Below are positions 10,802 through 22,962 of a stretch of DNA of 64,000 nt, one piece after another. The DNA lies in the NCBI GenBank assembly GCA_035772735.1, contig JASDFA010000001.1, positions 78,084,001 to 78,148,000 of the forward strand, in the 5' to 3' direction. Position 1 is the first letter of the stretch. Each line of letters begins with the position of its first letter. The DNA comes from Datura wrightii (lineage: Eukaryota > Streptophyta > Magnoliopsida > Solanales > Solanaceae). Made by a program: the position numbers and the translations under genes. The notes beneath the pieces were generated by a model that was not told where the DNA came from, searched no databases, and saw only the letters and a list, made by a program, of their open reading frames with translations.

Positions 10802-11770
10802 CTTACCCCACACTTAAATCCTTGTTCGTCCCCGAACAACAATCTTACACCTCATGCAATTGAAACCCCAACCTGGCTACTTTGGTTCGACAATTCAAGC
10901 TACGGTTATACCGATTATTTAATACAGCAAATCATCAAGAAAACATGCATGGTCTTATCAATACAATGACCTTCAACACATTAAGACCTCCTAGACTCAA
11001 GAATCGACGCTCGATATTGGCAAACTCATGCAAATCAGCTGATCAAGATATCCGACACAAAATTTAATCTCTCGTCAAGCATGTGCCCTCACAACACAAG
11101 AGAATTTTCCCCTTTTTAATCACATGACTCAAAAGATTACATGCAGGGGCATATAAACACAATTTCGCTCTCTCTCCCAAAAGAATTCACATGCATTATA
11201 TCATGAACCATAGGCTTGCCCTTAGAGTATTACTCCACTAATATAAGGAAATGTGATGTAGGATCACGTAGGACTTAACGGGTTGTCATGTAAGCTATGG
11301 AACTAGTAAATATTGGGCTAACCAATAATAGCCACTAGCATCCTTAAGCGCTTTTTCAAATATTTCTCACAAGCATTACATTCACCAAAAATCGTTAAGC
11401 ACACAAATTTTAAAATTTTCCTCTCCCCACACTTGAATCATGCTATGTCCCCATAGCATCAGCTTAACATTTAAAGAGGGTGAGAAATACTCCCTGAGGC
11501 CTTTAGGCCTAGCTAACAACATGCTTTTCTTCAACTTTGCACAATTGGGTGTTTGACCCCACACTTTTTCTCTTCCATGCTTGTTAGCTTCCTCTTCCAC
11601 GGGTACTCAGACTTCCCTTCCATCTGTGCTTAACTTTCCACCAAAACAACACAAGATGAAAAATAAATAAAATCAACTTAATTGCAAGAAATTAAAATGG
11701 TACCCATGGTACCCTTGGGTTGCCTCCCAAGCAGCGCTTAATTTTACGTCGCGGCACGACGTATAGAGTT
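10802..11770 (-). other. L interior 1: polypurine tract and untranslated region
   Basis: The purine-rich tract (aagtgtggggtaag on the - strand, 10802-10815) borders LTR a. The rest is non-coding. Compared with interior 2 it lacks about 968 bases at 11352-11359, where both edges in interior 2 carry tttttcaa. The short frames at 10882-11067 (+) and 11382-11600 (-) have counterparts in interior 2 but show no domain. Confidence 0.75.
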
Positions 11771-12719
11771 TCACCGCTTCTTCCTCCATCTTGAGGATAT
11801 GAATCTCACCCCTAATTTCTTCTCTAATTTCCTCTTATGCTCCAGGGGCGGTGGTGAAAAATTGTAAGGACCAAGCAGCAGATGTTGCCTTTTGAACTTA
11901 TTGGCCCTTAAGTAAGCGAAGTCATTTTGTCTCTCCGAGTTAGCAAATTTCAAAATATACGGGGCTTGGTCCTCCTCTAGACATTTCTATATAAGCTTGG
12001 AAGACTCTATTTCTCGGTTTTCAACCAAACTTAATGTCGAAAAATGCTTCGAGTGTGGTCCAATACACCTCAACTCTAAAACTGCATTGTGCTTGACCTC
12101 CTTACTTGTATACACCTTCTCAACATCTACATCTATCTCTCCATTAATGTCAACTGGGGGATACTCTATCTCTTTTTCCATTAATGGATTTTCCATAAGT
12201 GTGAGCCCATCACGGGGACACTCAAGAGATTCTAATTGTTGGGCTTCATCCAAAAATTCTCCCTTGTCTTCCTCTTGTAGTTCCTCTTGAATATCGGTGA
12301 AAATCGTTACCTGCAATTTATCACAAGCTTTAGCCTCAGCAATCATCTCCGTGACTTTGACGCTCATCCTTTCTAGCGCCTCTGCATTCTCTTCTTGCTG
12401 AACTCTCAATACCGCCATCGCCTCCTTCATTGCTTCTGATTGCTCCAGGAGTTGTTTCAGCATGTCTTCTATTTGAGCTTGGCGTCCCAAGTTCTCATTT
12501 TCAGCATGCCTATATTCAGCAAAAACAACAGAAGGATCATAGTAGGGGATTGGGGGAGGGGAATATGCATTCGGACAGCCATCTCAATGGCCATCTTGAC
12601 CACCACATATATTGCACGTGTTACAGTGTTGCCACGAGTGGTGTCCTCTGCAATTCAGAAAAGATTCGCCAAAATATGAGTATCCACCATTTAAACCATT
12701 TGTATTCCATGATGTCATG
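11771..12719 (-). pseudogene. L interior 1: gag-like ORF (broken copy)
   Basis: This is the counterpart of 35956-36907. The probable start is the ATG at 12719-12717 (MTSWNTNGLNGG). It is broken near the start by one extra base in an A run (about 12659-12663), by a TGA where interior 2 has Trp in GHWDGC (12584-12586), and by a TAG near 11985 after ESSKLI. Between these, 11987-12490 is open and encodes a coiled-coil-like stretch (QIEDMLKQLLEQSEAMKEAM) and an acidic middle; the tail continues at 11771-11953 with FISSRWRKKR. The breaks differ from those in interior 2, so both descend from an intact gene. Function is inferred to be RNA binding or particle assembly. Confidence 0.65.
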
Positions 12720-12839
12720 TCAAGAAGGGTATCCGAAAAAAAAATAAAAACAAATTAAAATAAACACTAAGACCAAGTTGTCAGCACTTATATAGAATTT
12801 GTAAACTAACACTAAGAAAACAATTTTACCAATTGCCAA

Positions 12840-12857
12840 TCCCCGGCAACGGTGCCA
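12840..12857 (-). other. L primer binding site, interior 1
   Basis: TGGCACCGTTGCCGGGGA on the - strand, close to the complement of a plant tRNA-Asp 3' end (TGGCGCCGTTGCCGGGG from memory, one mismatch). Six bases separate it from LTR b. Confidence 0.8.
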
Positions 12858-12863
12858 AAAACT

Positions 12864-13720
12864 TGTTCGGTGCTTTTGGGTATATAGCTACACGCAAGTG
12901 CACGTGGTCGAACAAGTAGTAAAGTGGATTAAGTAAGCCAAGTATCGATCCCACAGGGACTGGCTAAGGTAACAATCTAATCAAGTGTCACTATACTTTA
13001 ACTCTAAAAAATGCAGACAACAGTGTGAAGAAGAGTTTGATATTTTGGTTTCTAATTTTAAACTAAGTCTAAAATGAATATATAATTTGAGTCTGAACTA
13101 TGAATATGAGTATGCTGAGGTTAAATGAACATGTATAGAAACAAATTATCGATACACTTTGGTTAATCTTTCCTCCGGTTGCTAGTCAAGAATTGTTGCC
13201 AATGGATTAAAACTCTCGTATTTAACCCAACTTAAGAATCATGAACCGTCCACCTACATTTCTGTGATAAAACGTAATTCATGTTCTAGCCATACAAAAT
13301 CGATTCCTTAATTGACTAATACGACTTTCAGGTATATTTCTATCCTGAAGGTAAATCAATTCTCAATTTTCCCAAACTAAGAAAAGATCATATCCTATCA
13401 ATTCACAACTTTCTAATTTCTTGCTCTCTCGAGTGAAACCGGACTTTTTAGATATACATTAACATTGGACACACATTAATGCAGTAAGAACAAGAATCAA
13501 TAGAACAACCATGGAAGAAAAGATGAAAAACCAATTGATCAATAACTATGTTTCAATACAATTGTTCTTAACCTCAGCAAGAAGAGGATTTAGCCACTCA
13601 TTTGTGGAATAAACATCGTTAAATGAGTGTTAATCATACAAACAATTAAATTAAAGAAGAAAGAGTTAGAGAAGAACCCTAAGATTTTCGTCCCCTCAAC
13701 TGCCTGTAACCCACGTTCTT
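12864..13720 (-). repeat. L LTR b, left part (split by E1)
   Basis: Same start as LTR a (tgttcggtgc), colinear with it to ccacgttctt at 13720, where E1 begins. The last five bases, ttctt, are the duplicated target. It resumes at 33460. Confidence 0.92.
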
Positions 13721-16301
13721 TGTCACACCCCGCCTTGGGGGGTATGACTGGCACCTGGTGCCCTACTGGGACCTGAACTGTTGGACTGCTAAGCTTGGGC
13801 ACATCTGGTGCCTGGCTGGCTCTAACTCATATTTCTGGAAATAAAGGGCTATATAACGGTTGTAAACAGAGCCCCCGGCCCATTGGCCTATAGCCTCCTG
13901 TACCTGTATTAATAGCTGACCAGAAACATGTCAATATAGGGAAACCTATGCGGGCCGACAAGGCCACCATGGTGTCTAGTTATCTATAACTCAATCATGA
14001 AGTACTTAGAAAGCTACGTGACCGGCAAGGTCACCACTACTGGCAAACTATGGCCCCACACGACCAACATAAAAGAAAGAAAGAGTACTAACAACTATAC
14101 ACTGCACGGCCCCACACGACCGGCTCATCTGACCACAGGGAAATATATACAGACTGCAAGCCTCTAGGAAGAGCAATAGAAATGATCGGGACAGGGCCCC
14201 GACCTACCCGTACTATACAACAAAAGAACTGAGATACACCTCTGGAATTCAGTCTCTGGATGACAGGAGCTGAATACTCGATCGCTGACAGGAATCACGT
14301 GGTATCGCTTGCTCGTCTATGAGTACCTGCAGGCAAGTAATGCAGCGCCCCACCGGGCGTTAGTACCGCTGGTACTGAGTATGTAAAGCAATAACTGAAA
14401 GCAAAATCTGGAAACAACAATGTAACTGATGAAACTGAAGTAAGAAGAAATAGATTAACTGTCTAATAACGTGAGTCATACCTTCTCTCATATATATACT
14501 GGAAAGGAAATAGGGGTCATACCTGGAGACGTATCACTCTACTGCTGATCTACTTGTATCTAACGTCACATGGCATAACATAACATAGTATAGCACACAC
14601 AAACCTTACCCGGCCCCCATAAGCCGGGAGGTACAACCAGCACAGAATCTGTAACCCTACCCCGGTCATCCCATCTCCTATAACCCTGTAAGCATCCTGC
14701 CGGTCCCCTGGGTATGCACTTGGGCTCGCTGAGCCCCTGACTATAACTGTACCTGAGTCCGGAGGACTCCTAGATCAACACCCCGGGCGTATCCGCTCGA
14801 CGGGGGTGTATAAGGGCCGACCAAGGCACAATATGGGGAAAACTGGCATCCCATCTTCGTCCCCTGGGGGACGGCATGCCACTCCATAGAGCGACGTATC
14901 CTCGTCCTCTGGCGGACGAGTTGATAAGCAATTAACCCTGGGGCGGTCATGGATGCTAGGTAATCCAACCCCAAACAATACAACGGTCTCAACTAGTAAT
15001 ACTATCTGCGTATCTCACATGCTGAGGCTAATAGCGGTAAAGTATCATATATATTACGTGCTGAACTAATGATAGTAATCTGTACGTATTTAATACGTGC
15101 TCAGACTGGTAAATATGTATATATGAATATAGTCTCCTGCCAGACTGTACTGGGGCAAATGCTATACGAAATATAGTATTTCTGCTGCAACCTATGCTAT
15201 ATACTGAGTTCCTTTATTAACGTGATTTACTATTCCTAACATACGCTCTAAACTTTATTTTAGCCTTCCATTCTATTTCTGAGGTGCCTTACGGATATTG
15301 CATCGCTTTGCGGGGTTTCAACTGAATACAATAATATCTCAACTTTTCGTATTACATCACATACTGAGCATGTTGTATAGTTTTTAACACTTGTGTTAAA
15401 ATCTACGTCGTACTAGTAAGTTCCACGCGAGTTACAACTCGATGCTTCTAATATCGTATCAACATTCACAATAAACGTAACACTTGACTTCTGAACATTC
15501 TACTGGCCTGTAAATTACTATACTGTACCGATATTACTTAACTTGCCAAGGGAACTGGCTTTACATACCTTATTCTTGAACTATTCGTCCGTCGGACGAG
15601 GCTCGGCCGGTACTTCAACTATTTTCTCCCAACTGCATTCATAACTACGTCAATTAATACTAAATACAGCTTTATTGTAAAGAGCAACGTTACTTTCGAT
15701 ATAGTTTATAGCCTAAACTTAGGCTTATCGAAAGACGGTCGAAAACTCGCAAATTTTCAGCGGTCCAGAAGGGAGAAATATTCACTTCACAGCTAGGAAC
15801 ACATAGACACTAATTTAGAGCAATTCCACTTACCTTAGCTCCGTGGCTCGATGATTCGTCGGCCGTATTTTACGAAACTGAATCCGTAGGAATGCTCTCT
15901 GCTGCTAAATACCTCCGTATCTGGAGTTAATTTGAGTTTGGGCAACGTTTAGCAGCGTAATCGGACGAAAATTATATAATTTCTTCGTTCCTCTTTCTCC
16001 CTCTGCGTTTGCCCTTTGTTCTCTGGAAATTTTAAATGTTTTTATCATTTAAAACCGAAGTGGGGCTTTATATACTTGGGCCTGGACAAGGCCAACGTGT
16101 CACAGAGCCAACGCGGAGGCCCCTCCTCCGTGACACGCTGCCATCGCGGAGGGGTTCTGCCTCGGCTCCTTCCGCGATGGTTCGACAGGTTTCTCGTCCG
16201 ATCTTTTCCCGGGCCTTTCTCCAGCACGTATGGCCTTCGAATACGCTTAACCAATGTGCGAATAGGTCGTCTAGGTGCCGGGAATTCTACGGGGTATAAC
16301 A
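13721..16301 (-). repeat. E1 3' LTR
   Basis: On the - strand it reads TGTTATACCCC to GGGGTGTGACA. U3 has an inverted repeat (16096-16107 and 16126-16137, one mismatch) 20 bases upstream of the TATA box at 16067-16075. The small frames at 14741-14992, 14775-14978 and 16016-16315 recur in other LTRs of this family simply because the LTR recurs. Confidence 0.95.
16067..16075 (-). promoter_or_regulatory. TATA box of E1 3' LTR
   Basis: gtatataaa on the - strand, in U3 just after the GC-rich block. Equivalents are at 33219-33228 (E1 5' LTR), 42824-42833 and 50671-50680 (E3 LTRs). Confidence 0.6.
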
Positions 16302-16318
16302 TTCTCCCCCCTTAAGAA
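16302..16318 (-). other. E1 polypurine tract
   Basis: ttcttaaggggggagaa on the - strand, directly before the 3' LTR and after cgaatg; primes plus-strand synthesis in such elements. Confidence 0.85.
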
Positions 16319-16566
16319 CATTCGTCCTCGAATGTACACTGTTATCTAGAGGACTACTTACTTACTTTCTAGAAATATTTCGGCAAAGTTTCCCCTGTAA
16401 TATGGACTATAGCAAAAACCTGAAATGCAGAAAAGTCCAACATAGGCACTGCACATAATATTCTAGGATCCACTGGATAACTAGATATCAATCTTTCTTT
16501 ATCATTTACAGACATACAACCATAAGGTACTGCATAAGTAATAATACGGACATACCTGTCGCCTGA

Positions 16567-17190
16567 CTAGGCCTGAAATAGGTGAGGGTATCTGGTTTTC
16601 ATATCTTCTTCAGCTTCCCACGTCATTTCTTCCCAGTTCCTGTTACGCCACAATACTTTGGCAGATGCAACATCTTTAGTTTTCAGCCTGCGAATCTGTC
16701 TGTCTAAGATAGCTACGGGAACCTCTTCATATGCTAACTCTTCTGTGACCTGGACATCTTGAACTGGAACTACTGTAGAAGGGTCCCCTACGAACTTCCT
16801 TAACATAGAGACATGGAAGACTGGGTGAACAGATGCTAACTCTGGAGGAAAGTTCAATTCGTATGCAACTCGGCCTATTCTTCACCGAATCTGATATGGC
16901 CCAATGAATCTCGGGTTAAGCTTGCCTTTCTTGCCAAACCTCATTACCCCTTTCATCGGGGACACTTTCAGATATACCCAGTCATTTACCGCAAATTCTA
17001 GATCTCTGCGCCGCATATCTGCATACGATTTCTGGCGGCTCTGAGCGGTCAGTAAACATTCTCGGATAAGCTTTATCTTTTCCTCTGACTGCCGAACAAT
17101 GTCTAGGCCAACCAATGCTGATTCTTCTATTTCAAACAAGCCTACCGGCGATCTACATTTTTGCCCGTATAATGCCTTGAAAGGCGCCAT
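16567..17190 (-). pseudogene. E1: integrase C-terminus and chromodomain
   Basis: Two open pieces in one frame, 17190-16882 (MAPFKALYGQKCRSPVG to IGPYQIR) and 16857-16567, are separated by a TGA where E3 has CGA (Arg). The C-terminal piece holds HPVFHVSMLRKFVGDP and then a chromodomain: EEVPVAILDRQIRR, VLWRN...EEMTWEAEEDM, ending PHLFQA. The chromodomain is what marks the Tekay/Del chromovirus branch and is thought to steer insertion to methylated heterochromatin. The stop near 17191-17199 (Ser codon TCA to TAA) separates it from the core. Confidence 0.9.
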
Positions 17191-17199
17191 CTGGATGGC

Positions 17200-18663
17200 T
17201 TAATGATAACTGTTATTATAAGCAAATTCAATTAACGAAAGGTTCTCATCCCAGCTACCCCCAAAATCTAGCACACACGCTCGTAGCATATCTTCGAGCG
17301 TCTGGATTGTACGTTCAGCCTGCCCATCTGTTTGAGGATGGAATATTGTGCTCAATTTAATCTGTGTTCCCAAACCTTTTTGAAACGATTGCCAGAATCT
17401 AGCTGTGAATTGTGCTCCTCTATATGAAATGATAGATACTGGCACTCCATGCAATCTAACTATTTCTCTGATATATAATTCGGCATAATCCTCAGCTGAG
17501 AAGGTAGCCCTCACTGGCAGGAAATGAGCTGATTTTGTCAGCCTGTCAACTATTACCCAAATGGAATCATTTCTGCATCTAGTACGGGGTAACCCTGTTA
17601 CAAAATCCATGTTTATCGCTTCCCATTTCCACATAGGTATCGTTATATCTTGCGTCAAACCGCCCGGTTTCTGGTGCTCTGCTTTCACCTGCTGACAATT
17701 AGAACATCTAGATACAAATTTGGCTATCTCAGCTTTCATACCTGGCCACCAGTAGATGTCTCTGATGTCGTGGTACATCTTGGTCGCTCCTGGATGGAGG
17801 GAATAGCGAGCATAATGTACCTCATGCATGATCTGCCCGCGAAGCCCTGAAACATTCGGGACACAGAGGCGGCCCTTATAGTGTAGCACATCAGCCTCAG
17901 TTATCTGAAAATTTGACTCCTTGCCTCTCTGAATTCTATCTCTGAGCTGGACTAAGTCAGGGTCCTCGTACTGTCGTTCATTTACCTCCGTAACTAATGA
18001 TGACACCGCAGAATTCTGAATTACTGCTCTATTATTTTCTGTTTCCATTACTCGAACGGCTAGACCAGCTAACTGATGAATTTCTTTGGCTAACTTCTGT
18101 TTCTCAGGTCGCAAATACGCCAAACTCCCCATTGACTTTCGGCTCAGGGCATCTGCTACAATATTAGCTTTTCCGGGGTGGTATAGAATATTCACATCAT
18201 AATCTTTTAATAGCTCCAACCAGCGGCGTTGCCATAGATTCAACTCCCTCTGAGTGAAAATGTATTGTAAGCTCTTATGATCTGTGTAAATATCAACATG
18301 GATGCCGTACAAATAATGCCTCCATATTTTTAAGGCGTGAATTACTGCGGCCAATTCCAGGTCGTGGGTAGGATAATTCTTTTCGTGTTTCCTCAGCTGT
18401 TTGGAAGCATATACAATCACTCTACCATGCTGCATCAACACACAACCTAACCCAACACCTGACGCGTCGCAATAGACTGAATAACCTTCTGTGCCTTCCG
18501 GCAATGCTAATACTGGAGCAGAGGTTAATCTGTCTTTCAGTTCCTGAAAGCTCTGCTCGCATGCCTCTGTCCATTGAAACTTTGCTGCTTTCTGTGTCAA
18601 TTTGGTTAGAGGTGCCGCAATGGTCGAGAACCCCTCAACGAACCTTCTGTAATATCCTGCCAA
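17200..18663 (-). pseudogene. E1: RT end, RNase H, zinc finger and integrase core
   Basis: A 487-codon open stretch. It starts in the RT connection (AGYYRRFVEG), then RNase H with YCDASG, the DLELAA glutamate, YTDHKSL and VADALSRK (its four acidic residues), an HHCC finger ending SRCSNCQQ, and the integrase core with VDRLTKSAHF, IISYRGAQF and GQAERTIQTLED. In IISYRG the second catalytic Asp (IISDRG in E3) has become Tyr, so this integrase would be inactive even if translated. The apparent start at 18663 is internal: a TAG where E3 has Gln (VDKQKIEA) lies at about 18731-18733. Confidence 0.92.
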
Positions 18664-19310
18664 CCCCAGAAAGATACGAACTTCGGTCGGAGTGGTAGGC
18701 CTAGGCCATGACTTAACTGCTTCTATTTTCTATTTATCTACCTGTATACCAGTGTCTGAGACGATATGCCCTAAGAAGGCCACTGAGTTAAGCCAGAATT
18801 CACACTTAGAAAATTTAGCATACAACTGGCGGTCCCTGAGGATCTGGAGCACTGTCCGCAAGTGAGTCCGGTGATCTGCCTCAGAGCACGAATACACCAG
18901 AATGTCATCAATGAATACTATTACAAACAAGTCCAGGAAAGGTCTAAAAATACTGTTCATCAGGTCCATAAAGACTGCTGGGGCATTCGTTAACCCGAAG
19001 GACATAACTAGAAATTCAAACTGTCCATATCGAGTCCTGAACGCTGTCTTAGGAATATCTCTCTCACGTACTCGGACCTGGTGATATCCGGACCGCAAGT
19101 CAATCTTAGAAAAGTATCTGGCTCCCTGCAACTGATCAAATAAGTCGTCAATTCTGGGGAGCGGGTACTTGTTCTTTACTGTAACTTTGTTTAGCTGCCG
19201 ATAATCTATGCACATTCGGAGCGAGCCATCTTTCTTTCTCACAATAAAACTGGCGCACCCCACGGTGAAATACTCAGCCTGATGAAACCTTTATCCAACA
19301 AATCTTTCAA
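18664..19310 (-). pseudogene. E1: reverse transcriptase (frameshifted)
   Basis: The open part 18730-19263 carries CIDYRQLN, the DLRSGYHQV palm start and the catalytic VFIDDILVYS, which is intact. Upstream, the element has a TAG in place of Gln after AELRELKE (near 19308) and a one-base deletion near 19250 compared with E3 (GAPVLFVRKKDG), so RT is out of frame with protease. Downstream, the TAG noted above separates it from RNase H. Lesions were identified by comparing base by base with E3. Confidence 0.9.
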
Positions 19311-20341
19311 CTATTCCTTTAATTCTCTGAGTTCTGCAGGAGCCATACGATAGGGAGGAATTGATATCGGCTGAGTGCCTGGTAACAAGTCAATAGCAAA
19401 GTCTATTTCCCTCTCTGGGGGAATACCAGGTAACTCATCAGGAAACACATCAGGGAATTCATTCACCACTGGAACAGACTGGAGTGTCGGAGATTCTGCC
19501 TGGACATCCTGAACTCTGACTAGATGGTAAATACATCCTTTAGATATCAACTTTCTTGCCTGAAGGTAGGAAATAAACCTACCTTTTGGCATAACGGTGC
19601 TGCCCTTCCACTCCCGCACAGCTTCTCCTGGGAAGTAGAATCGGACCGTTTTGGTCCAACATTCAACGTTGGCAAAGCACGGTACTAACCAATCCATACC
19701 CATTATGGCATCGAAGTCTATCATTTCTAACTCGACCAGATCTACTGTGGTCGGACGGTCAGCAACCTCTACTGTACACTCGCGATAGATTCGGCTAGCT
19801 GTGATAGAGTCACCGACGGGCGTAGATACTAAGAAGGGCTGCTGCAATGATTCTGGTACAATACTAAACTTTCGTGCCACAAATGGAGTAATGTAGGACA
19901 AAGTAGACCCTGAATCAATCAATACATAAGCAGGGTGTGAGCAAATAGTTAGCATACCTATCACAACATCAGGCGACACTTCCGAGTCTTGCCTCCCTGG
20001 TAAAGCATATGTGCGGCTTGGACCCGCACCTGTACTGGAGGCCCCTGATCTGCCCCGACCCCTGCCTGCTGAAACTGAGGGCTTGCGCCCAGTCGAGGAT
20101 GCTGTGGCTCGTGTCCCTGCTGATGCCCTATCCTGTCTATCGCGGTCCTCTCGACCTCTGGCTGGGCAATCTTTCATCAAATAGCCTTCTTGGCCACAAA
20201 TATAACATGCGGTGGAGCCATATCTGCATGCTCCAGGATGGCGTCGACTGCATATAGGGCAAAGTGGTAGGGTATACCTACTCTGCTCCGCCCTCTTCTG
20301 TAATGGTGAATCTGCCATCTGCGAGCCTCTACCAGTCTCTG
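19311..20341 (-). pseudogene. E1: gag knuckle, protease and RT linker
   Basis: An open stretch of about 340 codons. From the N-terminus: the zinc knuckle CYICGQEGYLMKDC, in which the metal-binding His of E3 (CYICGQEGHLMRDC) is Tyr; a Ser/Gly/Arg-rich linker; the aspartic protease with the intact active site VLIDSGSTLSY; a second conserved FDAIMGMDWL; and the pre-RT segment FPDVFPDELPGIPPEREIDF. It begins at the E2 insertion (20342); the missing gag part lies at 29651 onward. Protease would cut the polyprotein in the particle. Confidence 0.92.
20337..20341. other. Target-site duplication of E2, left copy
   Basis: ctctg before E2; the matching ctctg is at 29646-29650. Confidence 0.95.
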
Positions 20342-22690
20342 TGTCACACCCCACCTTGGGGGGTATGACGGCACCTGGTGCCTGCTAGACTCTAGACTGC
20401 TAAATGGTCCAGCCTGAGCACATCTGGTGCTTTCGCTGGCTTTGGCTCTATTTCAAGAAACAAACCGGCTATATAACGGCTGTAAATACAGCCTCCGGCC
20501 AACTGGCCTGTAGCCTCCTGTACCTGTAATAACAGCTGACCAGAACATCCAACTACAGGGAAACCTATGCGGGCCGACAAGGCCACCATGCTGTCTAGTT
20601 ATCTGTAACTCAATCATGAAGTACTAAAAAGCTACGTGACCGGCAAGGTCACCACTACTGGCAACTATGGCCCCACACGGCCATCATAAAAGAAGGAAAA
20701 AGTACTAACAGCTATACAACTGCACGGCCTCACGCGACCGGCTCATCTAACCACAGGAAAATATACAGACTGCAAGCCTCTAGGAATAGCAATAGAAATG
20801 ATCGGGACAGGGCCCCGACCTACCCGTACTGTATACCAAAGAAAACAAAATACATCTCTGGAATTCAGACTGCAGATGACAGGAGCTGAATACTCAATAG
20901 CTGATTGGAATCACGACGGGTCGCCTCCTCGTCTATAAGTACCTGCAGGCAAGTAATGCAGCGCCCCACTGGGCGTCAGTACCACAGGTACTGAGCATGT
21001 AAAGCAACTGAAATACACAACTGAAATGAATAACAACAGTAACATGAGATATAAGCAGAAAGTAGCTGAGTCTATCTAGCTGAGAATAACTGGGGAGAGT
21101 TTATTTATTCTATAACTAAACTTAGCGTACCTGATGACGTGTTGTCCTTCTGTCTATCAGTATCTACTAGCACATATCAATATACATAATAATACACACA
21201 ATACCTGACCGACCCCCATAAGTCGGAAGGTGCCAACCAAGCAAGCCATCTATTTACCCCTACCCGGGTCTAAACCATCCAAAAACAAGTCACTCCACTC
21301 ATCTGATAACTGTGAGCTCCTCCTACCGGCCCCCTTGGGTACGTAGCTCAGGCCTTGGCCTCTGACAATAAACTGTGTCTGAGTCTGAAGACTCCTGCCT
21401 CTGGGCACAGGTGTGCACACAGAGTGGTCTGCCCTTGTAAACAGGGTGTGCTAGCTCTGCGCAGAGTAAACTGAACTACCCCTGCAAGCAGGGTGGTCTG
21501 GACCGTATTATCATGGTGGTCGGCCATCATCGTCCTCTAGGCAGACGACATCGCCCAGCTGGTGGCGGTATCTGAATCTGGTATCGACACAGCTATAACC
21601 CAGGGGCGGTGGGGATGCTAAAAGGGTGCCCACATGCCACAACAAGTCTCAACATACAAACACATACACAGCAAGCATGCTCAAATGAAAAATACTAATC
21701 ATATTCTCTTCTTTTGTTTCGAGGCTAATCTGTATTAAATAACTGACTGTTTCTGGCTGCTGGACCTTCTGCTACCTGGCCTTTATCTGTCTATCTAATT
21801 ATATCTGAATATAACTCAATAACATAGTACATGCCATCTATAACTGAATATAGCTCAATGTTATAAAATGTACCATCTACTACTGGATACAATCTCAACA
21901 GATGAAATACGTATTGCCTAAATAGCTATTATTCTGATTATCGCATGATACGTAATAATATACAAGCATGCTTGCTGGAATTTGTACTAAAATCGTTCCT
22001 ATACGCTGGGTATCTGCTAATAGCGTTTATTCTATTTATTTCCTACCCTGTACTTCCTGGCTTGCCGAAAGAATAACTTTACATACCTGGTTTCTGAGTA
22101 CCCGACTGACCGATGTGATTTCCGTCGGTACTTCTGCTGTTTCTCCCAACTACATTCATTTACACGTCAATTAGAACTAAATACATTAATATTCGGGAGA
22201 AATTATCACTTTTGATATATATATTTATCCCAACTTTAACCTTTCAGAAAACAGTCGAAAACTCGTTATTTCTCGATAGTCCAGAAGGGATAAATACTCA
22301 CTGCAACGCTAGGAACACATTGGTACTAATTTAAAGTAATTCTATTTACTTTACCTCGGTAGCACGACGTTTCGCCGTCCAAATTTCACGAAACCAACTC
22401 CGTAGGATTGCTCTCTGTAGCTTTATACACCTGTACCTAAGCCGGAACGGAGTTTAGACCGCGTTTCGTCGCGTAATTGGAAGGAAATTTATATATGTTG
22501 ACGTGGGTTACTCCTAATACTTGTTCCCCTGTTTCTTTGCTGGAAATATATGTGTTTTGGATGAAGAAGCCGACTTTTATTCATTTTTCATTTTATTTTA
22601 TTTTATTTTATTTTGCTTTTTTGCTTTCTAAATCCCTTAACCAACATGCCCTTAGGATATTTATTCACTTAAAATTTACGGGGTGTAACA
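20342..22690 (-). repeat. E2 3' LTR
   Basis: TGTTACACCCC...GGGGTGTGACA on the - strand. It is related to the E1/E3 LTRs at both ends but diverged, and it lacks their GC-rich inverted-repeat block; at that place it has a ttttatttta run (about 22586-22625). Confidence 0.93.
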
Positions 22691-22708
22691 TCCTCCCCCC
22701 CTTAAGAA
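22691..22708 (-). other. E2 polypurine tract
   Basis: On the - strand ttcttaagggggggagga adjoins the 3' LTR, as in E1 and E3. Confidence 0.8.
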
Positions 22709-22962
22709 CATTCGTCCTTGAATGGCATTCTGTCTAGAGGACTTTCTCAACTTACTCAATTTGTTTCTTGAAAAATTTTTTGGCAGAGTTTCCCTTGTAT
22801 TATGGACTATCTCATAATTCCTGAAAAGCAGAAAAGCCCAATACAGGTACTCCACATGATATAACATTCATGTATAAAACTGTCTATAATCAATCGCCTG
22901 CTTTCATATATGAAGTATAAGCATTAATAAGGAAAAACAGTTTTAACATACCTCCCGTTTGC

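Noticed and set aside
12840..12857. tRNA-like sequence
   Set aside because: It matches only the 3' end of tRNA-Asp as a primer site; no cloverleaf. The Met-type sites are likewise primer sites.
14741..16302. ORFs of 60-100 codons inside E1 LTRs, recurring at 31718-32343 and 33189-33483
   Set aside because: They recur only because the LTR recurs; frames differ between copies and no domain is visible.
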